64,000 nt of DNA from Thiohalorhabdus sp. Cl-TMA (GCF_041821045.1 NZ_JBGUAW010000008.1:62001-126000), one strand, 5' to 3'; positions 1-7,073 are shown, counted from the first letter of the stretch. Numbers and translations: made by a program. The notes: a model not told the origin generated them from the sequence alone.

Positions 1-220
1 CGCGGACGCGCTGCCGACGGTGTGGAAGTCCGCCTCGGCCTGGATCCGCTGCAGGCGTGCCACCGCCTCCGGGAAGGTATGGACCGCGCCCTCCCAGTCG
101 GTGAGGTCGGGGGGCATGTAGGTCGCCATGTCGTCGGGCATGACCGTGTATTCGGGCTCCGGGTCTTCCCCGGAATCGCCGCCCCCGTTGGGGACGATGG
201 ATATGTCTTCGAGCCGCATG
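1..220 (-). CDS. hupH: Hydrogenase maturation protein HupH/HyaF family, N-terminal part
   Basis: Seventy-three N-terminal residues lie in the window and the rest runs off the left edge. The protein begins MRLEDISIVPNGGG and continues with an acidic, proline-rich stretch. This matches the start of the HupH/HyaF family, accessory proteins for making the small subunit of membrane-bound [NiFe] hydrogenases. It starts 22 bases after the hyaE stop and is the last visible gene of the minus-strand operon hupD-hupF-hyaE-hupH. The name rests on the N-terminus plus context. The hyp maturation genes may follow outside the window, but that is a guess. Confidence 0.75.
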
Positions 221-241
221 GCCTGTTCCTCGCCTTGCCGT

Positions 242-649
242 TCAATCCGCTTGGTAATTCAGGCGCAGGTCGGGGCTGTCCGGCTGCACCGCCAGGATCT
301 CCGGAATCCGCCGGAGATAGACGTCCCAGTCCTGCATCCGGCTGATGGCGCCGAGGTAGCAGCCGTCCCGGAAAAAGGCCAGGGCCGGCCATACCGCGAA
401 GCCGTAGCGGGCTTCCAGCTCCTTCTCCGATTCACGGGCCACCACGCCCGCACGCAGGTGCCCTCCGAGCTCCTTGAGAAGCTCCGGAAGCACCACGGCT
501 ACGTCATCGGCCTCCTTGTAGCGCCCCGGATCCCCCGTGAAAAACAGGACGCACTCGCCGCCGGCGCCCAGGAATTCGTCGGCCCCGTCGCGATCCAGCA
601 GGGGCAGCCCCAGCTCCTCGGTGAGGCGCCGAATCAGTGGCGTGCTCAT
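242..649 (-). CDS. hyaE: Hydrogenase-1 maturation chaperone HyaE/HupG (thioredoxin-like)
   Basis: A 135-residue protein of the HyaE/HupG family, which has a thioredoxin fold without the redox CxxC. It binds the Tat signal of the hydrogenase small subunit during assembly. The sequence has the family features CVLFFTGDPGRYKEADDVAVVLPEL and a central FAVWPALAFFRDG strand-turn-helix. The start at MSTPLIRR is chosen because its ATG overlaps the hupF stop by four bases (ATGA), implying translational coupling. An upstream in-frame extension is only the shadow of hupF. It acts in the cytoplasm with HupF and HupH. Confidence 0.85.
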   Translation of the reverse strand: MSTPLIRRLTEELGLPLLDRDGADEFLGAGGECVLFFTGDPGRYKEADDVAVVLPELLKELGGHLRAGVVARESEKELEARYGFAVWPALAFFRDGCYLGAISRMQDWDVYLRRIPEILAVQPDSPDLRLNYQAD

Positions 650-960
650 TGCGAATCCTCCGGATATTGATCGCGCAGGAAATCCGGAAGCGGTGGCTCC
701 CGGTCCACGAGGTCGGGGAAGTAGGCATCCACGGACTCCCCGCGCAGGGCCGCCTCCAGCCCGTCCAGGGCTGCACCCACGCGGGCCGCCTCTTCCGCCG
801 ACAGCACCTGGCGCGCGGCGTCCAGGTGCACCAGTACCCAGGCCTCCGGCCCGGGGTCGTCTACCAGCAGGGTGCTCACCCAGCGCTCCTCCCCGCGCCC
901 GGCCACCAGGGCCCGACCCGGCTGCTGCTCCTGGATCTGCATGGGCTGGCCAATACACAT
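646..960 (-). CDS. hupF: Hydrogenase maturation factor HupF (HypC family)
   Basis: A 104-residue HypC-family protein beginning MCIGQPMQI. Cys2, exposed after Met removal, is the family's functional residue for the Fe(CN)2CO cofactor precursor. HupF is the hydrogenase-dedicated HypC paralogue, and in Rhizobium it protects HupL maturation when oxygen is present. The C-terminus is longer and more acidic than in typical HypC, as expected for HupF. It lies between hupD and hyaE and overlaps hyaE by four bases. Confidence 0.88.
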   Translation of the reverse strand: MCIGQPMQIQEQQPGRALVAGRGEERWVSTLLVDDPGPEAWVLVHLDAARQVLSAEEAARVGAALDGLEAALRGESVDAYFPDLVDREPPLPDFLRDQYPEDSQ

Positions 961-1002
961 GGGCGCCCTTCCTCCTTTTCGGGGTGGAATTCCGCGGACC
1001 GG

Positions 1003-1647
1003 CTACTCGGCTGCACCGTTCGGCCCGCCGGTCAACGGCAGGAAGCGGGCATCGCCGAACCGGCAGGCCTCCTCCGGCCCCGGCCGCCCCTCCTCGTAGG
1101 CACTCCGGGCCAGGGCGGCCGCCGGCTTCCCGGCCTCCTCCTCCGGCTCGGCGGACCGGGGCAGGGGCTCGACGCCGAAAGCGCGGAGGTACTCCACCGC
1201 TTCCACCACCGCCGGCTCCAGCTGCGCGGCCACCGTGTCCGTCAGGCTGCCCCCGTAATCCTCCAGCACCTCCGGCTGCACGCCCACCAACAACATGGAG
1301 CCTGGCGGATCCCCGAGCAGCTCCGCCGTGGCCAGTACCTCTTGGAATCCGGTCTGGTGCAGGCTCATCTTCTTGGCGCCCAGGAACTGGGGCACCTCCT
1401 CATCCCGGACCCGATGGAGCGTGCCAGGCGCGCTGCCGAAATCCACCGCGTCCAGCACCACCAGCACATCCGCCTCGCGCACCGGCCCCACCAGATTCAG
1501 CCCCTGGGTGCCGCCGTCGAGCACGGTCACCTCCTCGGGGAAGCGGTAGCTGCGCTGCAGATACTCCACGGCCCGGACCCCGAACCCTTCGTCCGCCCAC
1601 AGCAGATTGCCGATGCCCAGAACCAATATGTGTCCGGCCTGCCCCAT
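1003..1647 (-). CDS. hupD: Hydrogenase maturation endopeptidase HupD/HyaD
   Basis: A 214-residue peptidase (family M52) that cuts the C-terminal tail from the nickel-loaded hydrogenase large subunit. Its three nickel-contact residues are present: Glu20 in the GIGN...DEG motif, Asp66 in VVLDAVD and His97 in LHQTGF, matching E. coli HybD Glu16, Asp62 and His93. The tail after about residue 165 is longer than usual and rich in Ala and Glu. The start MGQAGH is preferred over an upstream in-frame one because it leaves about 28 bases of leader after the predicted sigma-54 start site near 1675. It is the first gene of the accessory operon and divergent from hupSLC. Confidence 0.9.
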   Translation of the reverse strand: MGQAGHILVLGIGNLLWADEGFGVRAVEYLQRSYRFPEEVTVLDGGTQGLNLVGPVREADVLVVLDAVDFGSAPGTLHRVRDEEVPQFLGAKKMSLHQTGFQEVLATAELLGDPPGSMLLVGVQPEVLEDYGGSLTDTVAAQLEPAVVEAVEYLRAFGVEPLPRSAEPEEEAGKPAAALARSAYEEGRPGPEEACRFGDARFLPLTGGPNGAAE

Positions 1648-1685
1648 TAGCGCGCTCCCTGAAAAATTCCCGACACCAGGAGTAA

Positions 1686-1702
1686 GGCAACGGCCGTGCC
1701 AC
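1686..1702 (-). promoter_or_regulatory. Sigma-54 promoter of the hup accessory operon
   Basis: The minus strand reads TGGCACGGCCGTTGCC. Against the sigma-54 consensus TGGCACG-N4-TTGCW only the last base differs, and the GG and GC are exactly 10 bp apart. The predicted start is near 1675, about 28 bases before the hupD start. Confidence 0.8.
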
Positions 1703-1878
1703 TCGTTCAATCCCACATAAAGCACTGTTTTATTGATTTTTTAATGTATGGCGCCGTGATCCATCCATTCCGAACTGAAAGCTATCTTTTCATAAATATC
1801 CCGAACCGGAAATTTACCTTCCATGCCTTTCGGGCGTGGTGGCTCGGATCAAGACGCCGGAAGCTGATCACCCCATTA

Positions 1879-1905
1879 CCGCTTCCGCGCCCCCGGCGGA
1901 AGCGG
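1879..1905. repeat. 10-bp perfect inverted repeat, candidate enhancer site
   Basis: Arms CCGCTTCCGC (1879-1888) and GCGGAAGCGG (1896-1905) are perfect complements around a 7-base spacer. The centre lies about 87 bp upstream of the hupS -24 element and about 190 bp from the hupD one. That is a normal place for an upstream activator site of a sigma-54 promoter. Function is inferred. Confidence 0.5.
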
Positions 1906-1977
1906 CCTTTCCGCCTTGCCCGCCGCCCACGCTCCCGAACAAAAACTAATAGATTGTTTTAAAGGGATTAATTTCGA

Positions 1978-1993
1978 TGGCACGAAAGGTGCT
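1978..1993 (+). promoter_or_regulatory. Sigma-54 promoter of hupSLC
   Basis: TGGCACGAAAGGTGCT matches TGGCACG-N4-TTGCW with one difference (GTGC for TTGC) and has the strict 10-bp GG-to-GC spacing. The predicted start is near 2004, giving a 48-base leader. An ATG at 1977, in frame with hupS, lies inside this promoter and so cannot be the start codon. Confidence 0.82.
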
Positions 1994-1997
1994 CAGG

Positions 1998-2013
1998 ACC
2001 GGAAAATTCCGGT
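1998..2013. promoter_or_regulatory. Palindrome over the hupS start site, candidate operator
   Basis: ACCGGAAAATTCCGGT has 7-bp perfect arms around two A residues and covers the predicted hupS +1 (about 2004). This placement would suit a repressor or an RNA-level element. The function is inferred only. Confidence 0.4.
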
Positions 2014-2051
2014 TCGCCCCCGGAGCACAACGCTTGTCAGGGAGGAGCACG

Positions 2052-3125
2052 ATGACGGAGACCTTCTACGACGTGATGCGCCGGCAGGGAATCACCCGGC
2101 GCAGCTTTCTCAAATACTGCAGCCTTACCGCCGCGGCGCTGGGCCTGGGCCCCGCCTATTCCGGACGCATCGCCCATGCCATGGAGACCAAGCCCCGGAC
2201 ACCGGTGCTCTGGCTGCACGGGCTGGAATGCACTTGCTGTTCCGAATCCTTCATTCGGTCCGCCCATCCGCTGGCCAAGGATGTGGTCCTGTCCATGATC
2301 TCCCTGGACTACGACGACACCCTCATGGCCTCCGCCGGGCATCAGGCCGAGGCCATCCTCCAGGACGTGCGCGAGAAGTACCGGGGCAATTACATCCTGG
2401 CGGTGGAGGGCAATCCGCCCCTCAACCAGGAGGGCATGTCCTGCATCTCCGGCGGCCGCCCCTTCGTGGAGCAGCTCCGCGAGACGGCCGCCGACTGCAA
2501 GGCCATCATCAGCTGGGGGTCGTGCGCCTCCTGGGGCTGCGTGCAGGCGGCCAAGCCCAATCCCACCCAGGCCACCCCCATCCACAAGGTGATCACCGAT
2601 AAGCCCATCGTGAAGGTACCGGGCTGCCCGCCCATCGCCGAGGTGATGACCGGGGTGATCACCTACATGCTGACCTTCGAGCGCCTGCCCGAGCTGGACC
2701 GCCAGGGCCGGCCCAAGATGTTCTACGGCCAGCGCATCCACGACAAGTGCTACCGGCGCCCCCATTTCGACGCCGGCCAGTTCGCCGAAGAGTGGGACGA
2801 CGAAGGGGCCCGCAAGGGATATTGCCTCTACAAGCTCGGCTGCAAGGGCCCGACCACCTACAACGCCTGCTCCACGGTGGGCTGGAACGGCGGAACCTCC
2901 TTCCCCATTCAGTCCGGGCACGGCTGCATCGGCTGTTCGGAGGAGAACTTCTGGGACCAGGGGTCCTTCTACGACCGCCTGACCACCATCCCCGGGTTCG
3001 GCATCGAATCCAACGCCGACACGGTGGGCGCCGTGGCCGCCGGCGCCGTGGGTGTCGGTGCCGCCGCGCACGCCGCCGCCAGCGCGGTCCGGAAAGCCCG
3101 GTCCAAGGAGGAGACTGAAGAATGA
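2052..3125 (+). CDS. hupS: [NiFe] hydrogenase small subunit, O2-tolerant group 1 type
   Basis: A 357-residue iron-sulfur subunit of a membrane-bound uptake hydrogenase that carries electrons from the NiFe site. A Tat signal (RRSFLK, about residues 16-21) exports the folded heterodimer. Proximal-cluster ligands are CTCC near the mature N-terminus, GSCASWGC and GCPP. The two extra cysteines of O2-tolerant [4Fe-3S] enzymes (second Cys of CTCC and last Cys of ASWGC, as in E. coli HyaA) are both present. Distal and medial ligands follow in [16 protein letters not shown] and GHGCIGC. An Ala/Gly-rich C-terminal helix should anchor it in the membrane. The start is set by GGAGG at 2041-2045 and by the promoter, which excludes an upstream ATG. 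It overlaps hupL by four bases. Confidence 0.95.
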   Translation: MTETFYDVMRRQGITRRSFLKYCSLTAAALGLGPAYSGRIAHAMETKPRTPVLWLHGLECTCCSESFIRSAHPLAKDVVLSMISLDYDDTLMASAGHQAEAILQDVREKYRGNYILAVEGNPPLNQEGMSCISGGRPFVEQLRETAADCKAIISWGSCASWGCVQAAKPNPTQATPIHKVITDKPIVKVPGCPPIAEVMTGVITYMLTFERLPELDRQGRPKMFYGQRIHDKCYRRPHFDAGQFAEEWDDEGARKGYCLYKLGCKGPTTYNACSTVGWNGGTSFPIQSGHGCIGCSEENFWDQGSFYDRLTTIPGFGIESNADTVGAVAAGAVGVGAAAHAAASAVRKARSKEETEE

Positions 3126-4909
3126 GTAAGACCGAGACCCCCAACGGCTTCCAGCTCGACGACAGCGGACGCCGGGTCGTCGTCGACCCGGTCACCCGCA
3201 TCGAAGGCCACATGCGCTGCGAGGTAAACGTGGACGACGCCGGTGTGATCCGCAATGCGGTTTCCACGGGCACCATGTGGCGGGGCCTGGAGGTCATCCT
3301 GAAAGGGCGCGACCCGCGCGACGCCTGGGCCTTCACCGAGCGCATCTGCGGCGTCTGCACCGGCACCCACGCCCTGACCTCCTGCCGGGCAGTGGAGGAC
3401 GCCCTGGGGATCGAGATCCCCGACAACGCCAACTCCATCCGCAATCTCATGCAGCTGGCCCTGCAGATCCACGATCACCTGGTGCACTTCTACCATCTCC
3501 ACGCCCTGGACTGGGTGGACGTGCTCAATGCCCTGGAGGCCAGTCCCAAGGCCACCTCGGAGCTCGCCCAGCGCTACTCTTCCTGGCCCAAATCGTCGCC
3601 CGGGTATTTCCGCGACATCCAGAACCGCCTGAAGAAATTCGTGGAGTCGGGGCAGCTGGGGCCATTCACCAACGGCTACTGGGGGAACCCCGCCTACAAG
3701 CTGCCGCCCGAGGCGAACCTCATGGCGGTTACCCACTACCTGGAGGCCCTCGATTTCCAGAAGGAGATCGTCAAGGTCCATACCATCTTCGGTGGCAAGA
3801 ACCCCCATCCCAACTGGCTGGTGGGCGGCATGCCCTGCGCCATCAACGTGCACGACACGGGCGCGGTGGGCGCCATCAACATGGAGCGGCTGAATCTGGT
3901 GTCCTCCATCATCGACCGCACCATCGAGTTCGTGGACAAGGTCTACATCCCGGACCTGCTGGCCATCGGCGGCTTCTACAAGGACTGGCTGTACGGCGGC
4001 GGGATCTCGTCGCAGGCGGTGATGGCCTACGGCGACATCCCGGACCGCGCCAACGACCCGGACAGCCATCTGATGCCGCACGGCGCCATCGTCGACGGCG
4101 ACCTCTCCAAGATCCACGAGGTGGACCTCCGCGATCCGGACCAGATCAAGGAGTACGTGGCCCATTCCTGGTTCTCCTACCCCGACGAGTCCCGGGGCCT
4201 CCACCCCTGGGAGGGCATCACGGAGCCGGATTTCACTCTGGGCGCCAACACCAAGGGCACGAGCACCAACATCGAGGAGCTGGACGAGGCCGGGAAATAC
4301 TCCTGGATCAAGGCGCCCCGCTGGCAGGGCCACGCCATGGAGGTGGGCCCCCTGTCCCGCTACATCATCGGCTACGCCCAGGGGAATCCCGAGTTCAAGG
4401 AGCCCACGGACAAGTTCCTGTCCGATCTCGGTGCGCCCTTCGAGGCCCTGTTCTCCACCCTGGGGCGCACCGCGGCACGCGGCTTGGAGGCCTCCTGGGC
4501 GGCCCACAAGATGCGTTATTTCCACGACAAGCTGATCGCCAACATCAAGGCCGGGGACAGCTCCACCGCCAACATCGAGAAGTGGGACCCCGCCACCTGG
4601 CCCAAGCGGGCGAAAGGCGTGGGCCAGTCGGAGGCGCCGCGGGGGGCCCTGGGGCACTGGATCGAGATCGCCGACGGCAAGATCGCCAGCTACCAGGCGG
4701 TGGTGCCCACCACCTGGAACGGCTCGCCCCGGGATCCGGAGGGCAACATCGGCGCCTTCGAGGCCGCGCTCATGAACACGCCCATGGCCCGCCCCGAAGA
4801 GCCGGTGGAGATCCTGCGCACCCTGCACAGCTTCGATCCCTGCCTGGCGTGCTCCACGCACGTCATGGCCGAGGACGGCGATGAGCTCTCTCGGGTGCAG
4901 GTGCGCTAG
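3122..4909 (+). CDS. hupL: [NiFe] hydrogenase large subunit
   Basis: A 595-residue catalytic subunit that oxidises H2 at the NiFe(CN)2CO centre on the periplasmic side. The N-terminal nickel motif [10 protein letters not shown] and the C-terminal DPCLACSTH supply the four cysteine ligands. After the final His about 15 residues remain ([15 protein letters not shown]); this is the tail HupD removes. It is exported with HupS on the latter's Tat signal and has none of its own. Length and motifs are normal for group 1 enzymes. Its ATG overlaps the hupS stop. Confidence 0.97.
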   Translation: MSKTETPNGFQLDDSGRRVVVDPVTRIEGHMRCEVNVDDAGVIRNAVSTGTMWRGLEVILKGRDPRDAWAFTERICGVCTGTHALTSCRAVEDALGIEIPDNANSIRNLMQLALQIHDHLVHFYHLHALDWVDVLNALEASPKATSELAQRYSSWPKSSPGYFRDIQNRLKKFVESGQLGPFTNGYWGNPAYKLPPEANLMAVTHYLEALDFQKEIVKVHTIFGGKNPHPNWLVGGMPCAINVHDTGAVGAINMERLNLVSSIIDRTIEFVDKVYIPDLLAIGGFYKDWLYGGGISSQAVMAYGDIPDRANDPDSHLMPHGAIVDGDLSKIHEVDLRDPDQIKEYVAHSWFSYPDESRGLHPWEGITEPDFTLGANTKGTSTNIEELDEAGKYSWIKAPRWQGHAMEVGPLSRYIIGYAQGNPEFKEPTDKFLSDLGAPFEALFSTLGRTAARGLEASWAAHKMRYFHDKLIANIKAGDSSTANIEKWDPATWPKRAKGVGQSEAPRGALGHWIEIADGKIASYQAVVPTTWNGSPRDPEGNIGAFEAALMNTPMARPEEPVEILRTLHSFDPCLACSTHVMAEDGDELSRVQVR

Positions 4910-4948
4910 GCGCCCCCGCACCCCCGGACCAAAAACGGGAGGTTTGGC

Positions 4949-5644
4949 ATGAACGGGAACGCGGAAGCCCGGCCGTCCTCGGTGTACGTCTTCGAGGCCC
5001 CGGTGCGCCTCTGGCACTGGGTCAACGCCGCCGCTATCGTGGTGCTGGCCGTTTCCGGCTACTTCATCGGCAGTCCGCCCTTCGCCGGGCCGGGAGAGGC
5101 CAGCGACCACTATCTGATGGGGACCATTCGCTTCCTCCATTTCGCCGCCGGCTACGTGCTCGCCGTGGGCTTCCTGGGCAGGATCTACTGGGCCTTGGTC
5201 GGCAATCACCACGCTCGGCAGATGTTCCACCTGCCGCTGCGGAGCGCCTCCTGGTGGCGGGATTTCCGCTACGAGCTGCGCTGGTACGCCCTCCTGGAGC
5301 GCTCGCCCCGCAAGTTCGTGGGACACAATCCGCTGGCCCAGGCCTCCATGCTGGTGCTGTTCGTTCTGGGGACCGGCTTCATGATCCTCACCGGCTTCGC
5401 CCTCTACAGCGAGGGCACCGGCAAGGGCAGCTGGCAGGATGCCCTGTTCGGCTGGGTCATTCCGCTGCTCGGCGGCAGCCAGCCCACCCACACCCTCCAC
5501 CACCTGGGCATGTGGCTCATCGTGGCCTTCGTCATCGGCCACGTGTACGCGGCCATCCGCGAGGAGCTCCTGTCCCGGCAGAGCATGGTCAGCACCATGA
5601 TCAGCGGCTGGCGCACCTTCCGGGACGGAAAACCGCCGGAATAG
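4949..5644 (+). CDS. hupC: Ni/Fe-hydrogenase b-type cytochrome subunit
   Basis: A 231-residue integral membrane diheme cytochrome b of the HyaC/HupC family that passes electrons from HupS to quinone. It opens with the family stretch VRLWHWVNAAAIVVLAVSGYF. Several hydrophobic helices carry the histidines expected for heme, for example LHFAAGYV and LHHLGMWLIVAFVIGHVY. It lies 39 bases after hupL and has a GGGAGG ribosome site. It is the last protein gene of the structural operon and is followed by a GC-rich hairpin. Confidence 0.93.
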   Translation: MNGNAEARPSSVYVFEAPVRLWHWVNAAAIVVLAVSGYFIGSPPFAGPGEASDHYLMGTIRFLHFAAGYVLAVGFLGRIYWALVGNHHARQMFHLPLRSASWWRDFRYELRWYALLERSPRKFVGHNPLAQASMLVLFVLGTGFMILTGFALYSEGTGKGSWQDALFGWVIPLLGGSQPTHTLHHLGMWLIVAFVIGHVYAAIREELLSRQSMVSTMISGWRTFRDGKPPE

Positions 5645-5672
5645 CACCCGCCTCCACACAACCGGAGCCAAT

Positions 5673-5698
5673 GGCCCCGTCCGGCCCGGACCGGGGCC
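5673..5698 (+). terminator. GC-rich hairpin after hupC
   Basis: GGCCCCGTCCG pairs with CGGACCGGGGCC around a 3-base loop, about 11 bp with one bulge, followed by TCTCCGTTTCCC. It lies 28 bases after the hupC stop. The tail is not a clean T-run, so termination could be partial. Confidence 0.5.
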
Positions 5699-5794
5699 TC
5701 TCCGTTTCCCACCGATGTTCGCGCCCCCTTCCGGACAGACCGCCCAGGCACCGCTCCGGGCCGCCATTAGCCAATCTGGCCACAATTTGGTGCA

Positions 5795-5809
5795 AATGTA
5801 GCCATTGAC
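5795..5809. repeat. AATGTRGCCATTGAC element, copy 1
   Basis: AATGTAGCCATTGAC here differs at one base from AATGTGGCCATTGAC at 15629-15643. This copy is about 49 bp upstream of the candidate RNA promoter and the other about 71 bp upstream of the porin promoter. Both are in the same orientation. It may be a shared regulator site. Just before it lies a small palindrome, ATTTG-GTG-CAAAT (5785-5797). Confidence 0.45.
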
Positions 5810-5856
5810 CGCCCGGCACCATAGAAGAATTCATTTATTTTCAAATACATAGATTT

Positions 5857-5872
5857 TGGCATGGCACTCGCA
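5857..5872 (+). promoter_or_regulatory. Sigma-54-like promoter of the candidate RNA
   Basis: TGGCATGGCACTCGCA fits TGGCACG-N4-TTGCW with two differences and keeps the 10-bp GG-to-GC spacing. The predicted start is near 5883. There is no protein gene on this strand before 7074, but a strong terminator stands at 6093-6119. Confidence 0.55.
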
Positions 5873-5882
5873 TAGCCCTGCC

Positions 5883-6119
5883 GAGCCGCAGAACCCCGAT
5901 GGGTCCTTGCCTATGCACGGACTGGAATTGCCTGGGAAACCATCCGCACTCGGCAAACTCCAAGGAAGTGACGGGCTGAGCCATCAATTCCCTGGAACGG
6001 GAGCACCCTTCCGGGGGTGGCCGTGCCGTGGACGCCGGAGCCGGCGTCGAAGGCTTGAAGACCGCGTACCGAAGCTGGTGCCGTGGAAGTGCGGGCCGGG
6101 GGCAACCCGGCCCTTTTTT
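5883..6119 (+). ncRNA. Candidate sigma-54-driven small RNA (about 237 nt)
   Basis: A plus-strand transcription unit bounded by a sigma-54-like promoter and a strong intrinsic terminator, with no convincing gene inside. The interior can fold: a perfect hairpin lies at 6031-6048 (GACGCCG/CGGCGTC), with a CACCC/GGGTG stem just before it. I do not recognise a known RNA family. The unit sits between hupC and cynS. An alternative is that it encodes the 26-codon ORF at 5899-5979 (three cysteines near the start), but that has no ribosome site. A longer ORF over the region crosses the terminator and is not credible. A third possibility is that it is just a long hupC 3' end. Confidence 0.5.
6093..6119 (+). 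terminator. Strong intrinsic terminator of the candidate RNA
   Basis: GGGCCGGG (6093-6100) and CCCGGCCC (6106-6113) form a perfect 8-bp stem with loop GGCAA, followed directly by six T residues. The T-run is on the plus strand, so it does not serve cynS. Confidence 0.88.
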
Positions 6120-6142
6120 GTGTCCGAAGACTCGGCGGACGC

Positions 6143-6172
6143 AAAAAAGCCGGCGAAGCGGACTTCGCCGGC
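6143..6172 (-). terminator. Intrinsic terminator of cynS
   Basis: On the minus strand GCCGGCGAAG and CTTCGCCGGC form a perfect 10-bp stem with a 4-base loop, followed by six T residues. It lies about 45 bases after the cynS stop. Confidence 0.9.
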
Positions 6173-6217
6173 GGCGTTCAGCCCCGTAGAGGGAGGGAGC
6201 CGGGGCCGGACAGCGGC

Positions 6218-6658
6218 TTACCAGATCTTGTAGGGCAGGAACTTGCCGTTCATGGTCACCACCACGCGGTCGCCCTTGGGGTCTTCCTGGCGGTCCACGT
6301 CCAGGGTGAAGTCGATGGCCGACATGATGCCGTCGCCGAACTTCTCGTGGATGACCTCCTTCATGGACGTTCCGTATACCTGCATGATCTCGTAAAAACG
6401 GTAGATCAGGGGATCGGTGGGCACGGTCTGGTCGGTCCCCTTCATGGGGCAGACAGCGAGCGCGTCCACCACCTCTCCGGAAAGTCCCAGGGCACCCGCG
6501 AGCCGCTCCCCGTATTCGCGCGGCATGCTGCTCTGGCCGAGGGCGGCGGCGGTCACGAAGACCGGATTGAGCCCCACCTCGCCGGCGAGCGTTTCCCAGG
6601 TCAGGCCCTTGTCGGCCTTGGCGGCCATGACGGCCTCGGTCATTGCCAGCTTATCCAT
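6218..6658 (-). CDS. cynS: Cyanase (cyanate hydratase)
   Basis: A 146-residue cyanase, which converts cyanate and bicarbonate to ammonia and CO2 through carbamate. The catalytic triad is intact: Arg87, Glu90 and Ser113, each offset by nine from E. coli Arg96, Glu99 and Ser122. The family signature runs through YRFYEIMQVYGTSMK and GDGIMSAIDF. The start MDKLAMTE gives the family's normal length; an upstream extension has no family match. It is monocistronic, with its own terminator and a sigma-54 promoter about 100 bases upstream. It is divergent from an ABC transporter that probably imports its substrate. Confidence 0.96.
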   Translation of the reverse strand: MDKLAMTEAVMAAKADKGLTWETLAGEVGLNPVFVTAAALGQSSMPREYGERLAGALGLSGEVVDALAVCPMKGTDQTVPTDPLIYRFYEIMQVYGTSMKEVIHEKFGDGIMSAIDFTLDVDRQEDPKGDRVVVTMNGKFLPYKIW

Positions 6659-6758
6659 GGCAGCGTCCTCTCCTTGCTTCCGCCCCTCCGAACCGCCCCG
6701 GACGGGCGAGCGGGTTGCCGTTTTCGGCCCGGTCGGCGAGCCGTTCCATCCCCTCGAT

Positions 6759-6774
6759 TGCACCTTCTGTGCCA
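6759..6774 (-). promoter_or_regulatory. Sigma-54 promoter of cynS
   Basis: The minus strand reads TGGCACAGAAGGTGCA, two differences from TGGCACG-N4-TTGCW, with exact 10-bp GG-to-GC spacing. The predicted start near 6748 gives a leader of about 90 bases. Confidence 0.78.
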
Positions 6775-6904
6775 TCCCCGCGAACGCGGCCCTAACCCGC
6801 CCAAAACCCCAATCTGGCTGGCAGCCCCAAAAGCCTCGCCGACGCCGTTTGCCCTGGAATCTTGCGCATCCCTCCCATGATCGCACCTGTCTGGTGCATA
6901 CACT

Positions 6905-6921
6905 TTCCGTTGCCCGGTAAA
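6905..6921. repeat. TTCCGTTRCCCGG direct repeat, copy 1
   Basis: TTCCGTTGCCCGGTAAA. The first 16 bases match copy 2 (6957-6972) at 14 positions, 52 bp away on the same strand. The core TTCCG...CGGAA is itself an inverted repeat, imperfect in this copy. It is a candidate enhancer site for the nearby sigma-54 activator. Confidence 0.5.
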
Positions 6922-6938
6922 GCGCAAGACCACCAGGC

Positions 6939-6952
6939 CATTGTTGACAATG
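6939..6952. promoter_or_regulatory. CATTGT-TG-ACAATG palindrome, candidate operator
   Basis: A 14-bp palindrome with perfect 6-bp arms. The same element (CATTGTCGACAATT) stands at 15581-15594 between the osmC-like operon and the porin. The TTGT/ACAA layout resembles sites of FadR-subfamily GntR regulators, but no such regulator is encoded in the window. Confidence 0.5.
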
Positions 6953-6956
6953 TCCA

Positions 6957-6972
6957 TTCCGTTACCCGGAAA
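6957..6972. repeat. TTCCGTTRCCCGG direct repeat, copy 2
   Basis: TTCCGTTACCCGGAAA. Arms TTCCG and CGGAA pair perfectly around TTACC. It lies about 50 bp upstream of the transporter -24 element. It pairs with copy 1 across the central palindrome. Confidence 0.5.
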
Positions 6973-7020
6973 ACTTCCGGTTTTACCGGTCAGGCCTGCA
7001 ATCCACCGCATATTCAATCA

Positions 7021-7036
7021 TGGCACAATTGCTGCA
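7021..7036 (+). promoter_or_regulatory. Sigma-54 promoter of the ABC transporter operon
   Basis: TGGCACAATTGCTGCA, two differences from TGGCACG-N4-TTGCW, with exact 10-bp GG-to-GC spacing. The predicted start near 7047 is 27 bases before the ATG at 7074. An in-frame ATG at 7020 overlaps this promoter and is rejected as a start. Confidence 0.8.
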
Positions 7037-7073
7037 GAGCCCCGGTCAGCCCACTTCAATCGGGGATGCCGCA

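Larger units (their letters stand above)
1648..2051. promoter_or_regulatory. Divergent hup control region
   Basis: This 404-base gap separates hupD (minus) from hupS (plus) and is AT-rich in parts. It holds two outward-facing sigma-54 promoters and a perfect 10-bp inverted repeat at 1879-1888/1896-1905. A 16-bp inverted repeat (1998-2013) covers the predicted hupS transcription start. AACAA (1938-1942) and TTGTT (1954-1958) also form a short inverted pair. A small ORF here (1696-1962) has no family resemblance and crosses the promoters, so I do not call it. Confidence 0.7.
6659..7073. promoter_or_regulatory. Divergent cynS / ABC transporter control region
   Basis: This 415-base gap holds outward-facing sigma-54 promoters for cynS (minus) and the transporter operon (plus). 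Between them are two near-identical 16-17-base repeats (TTCCGTTRCCCGG core), a related CCGGT-TTT-ACCGG palindrome (6977-6989), and a 14-bp palindrome (6939-6952). No protein gene is supported here. Confidence 0.75.

Noticed and set aside
1696-1962. An 88-codon ORF in the hup control region
   Set aside because: It overlaps the accessory-operon promoter, has biased Arg/Pro composition at its end and no ribosome site.
2969-5785. A 938-codon ORF antisense to hupL and hupC
   Set aside because: It is the GC-rich shadow of confirmed genes; many such long antisense ORFs also cover the nuo region.
5856-6233. A 125-codon ORF on the plus strand over the candidate RNA
   Set aside because: It starts inside the sigma-54-like promoter, runs through a strong terminator and into cynS, has no ribosome site and looks like no protein family.
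6888-6902. A NifA-type enhancer (TGT-N10-ACA) in the cyn region
   Set aside because: The spacing is nine bases, not ten, and no second copy exists.
6905-6989. Possible CRISPR-like repeats in the cyn control region
   Set aside because: Only two or three short, imperfect copies with no regular spacers or cas genes; better explained as regulator sites.
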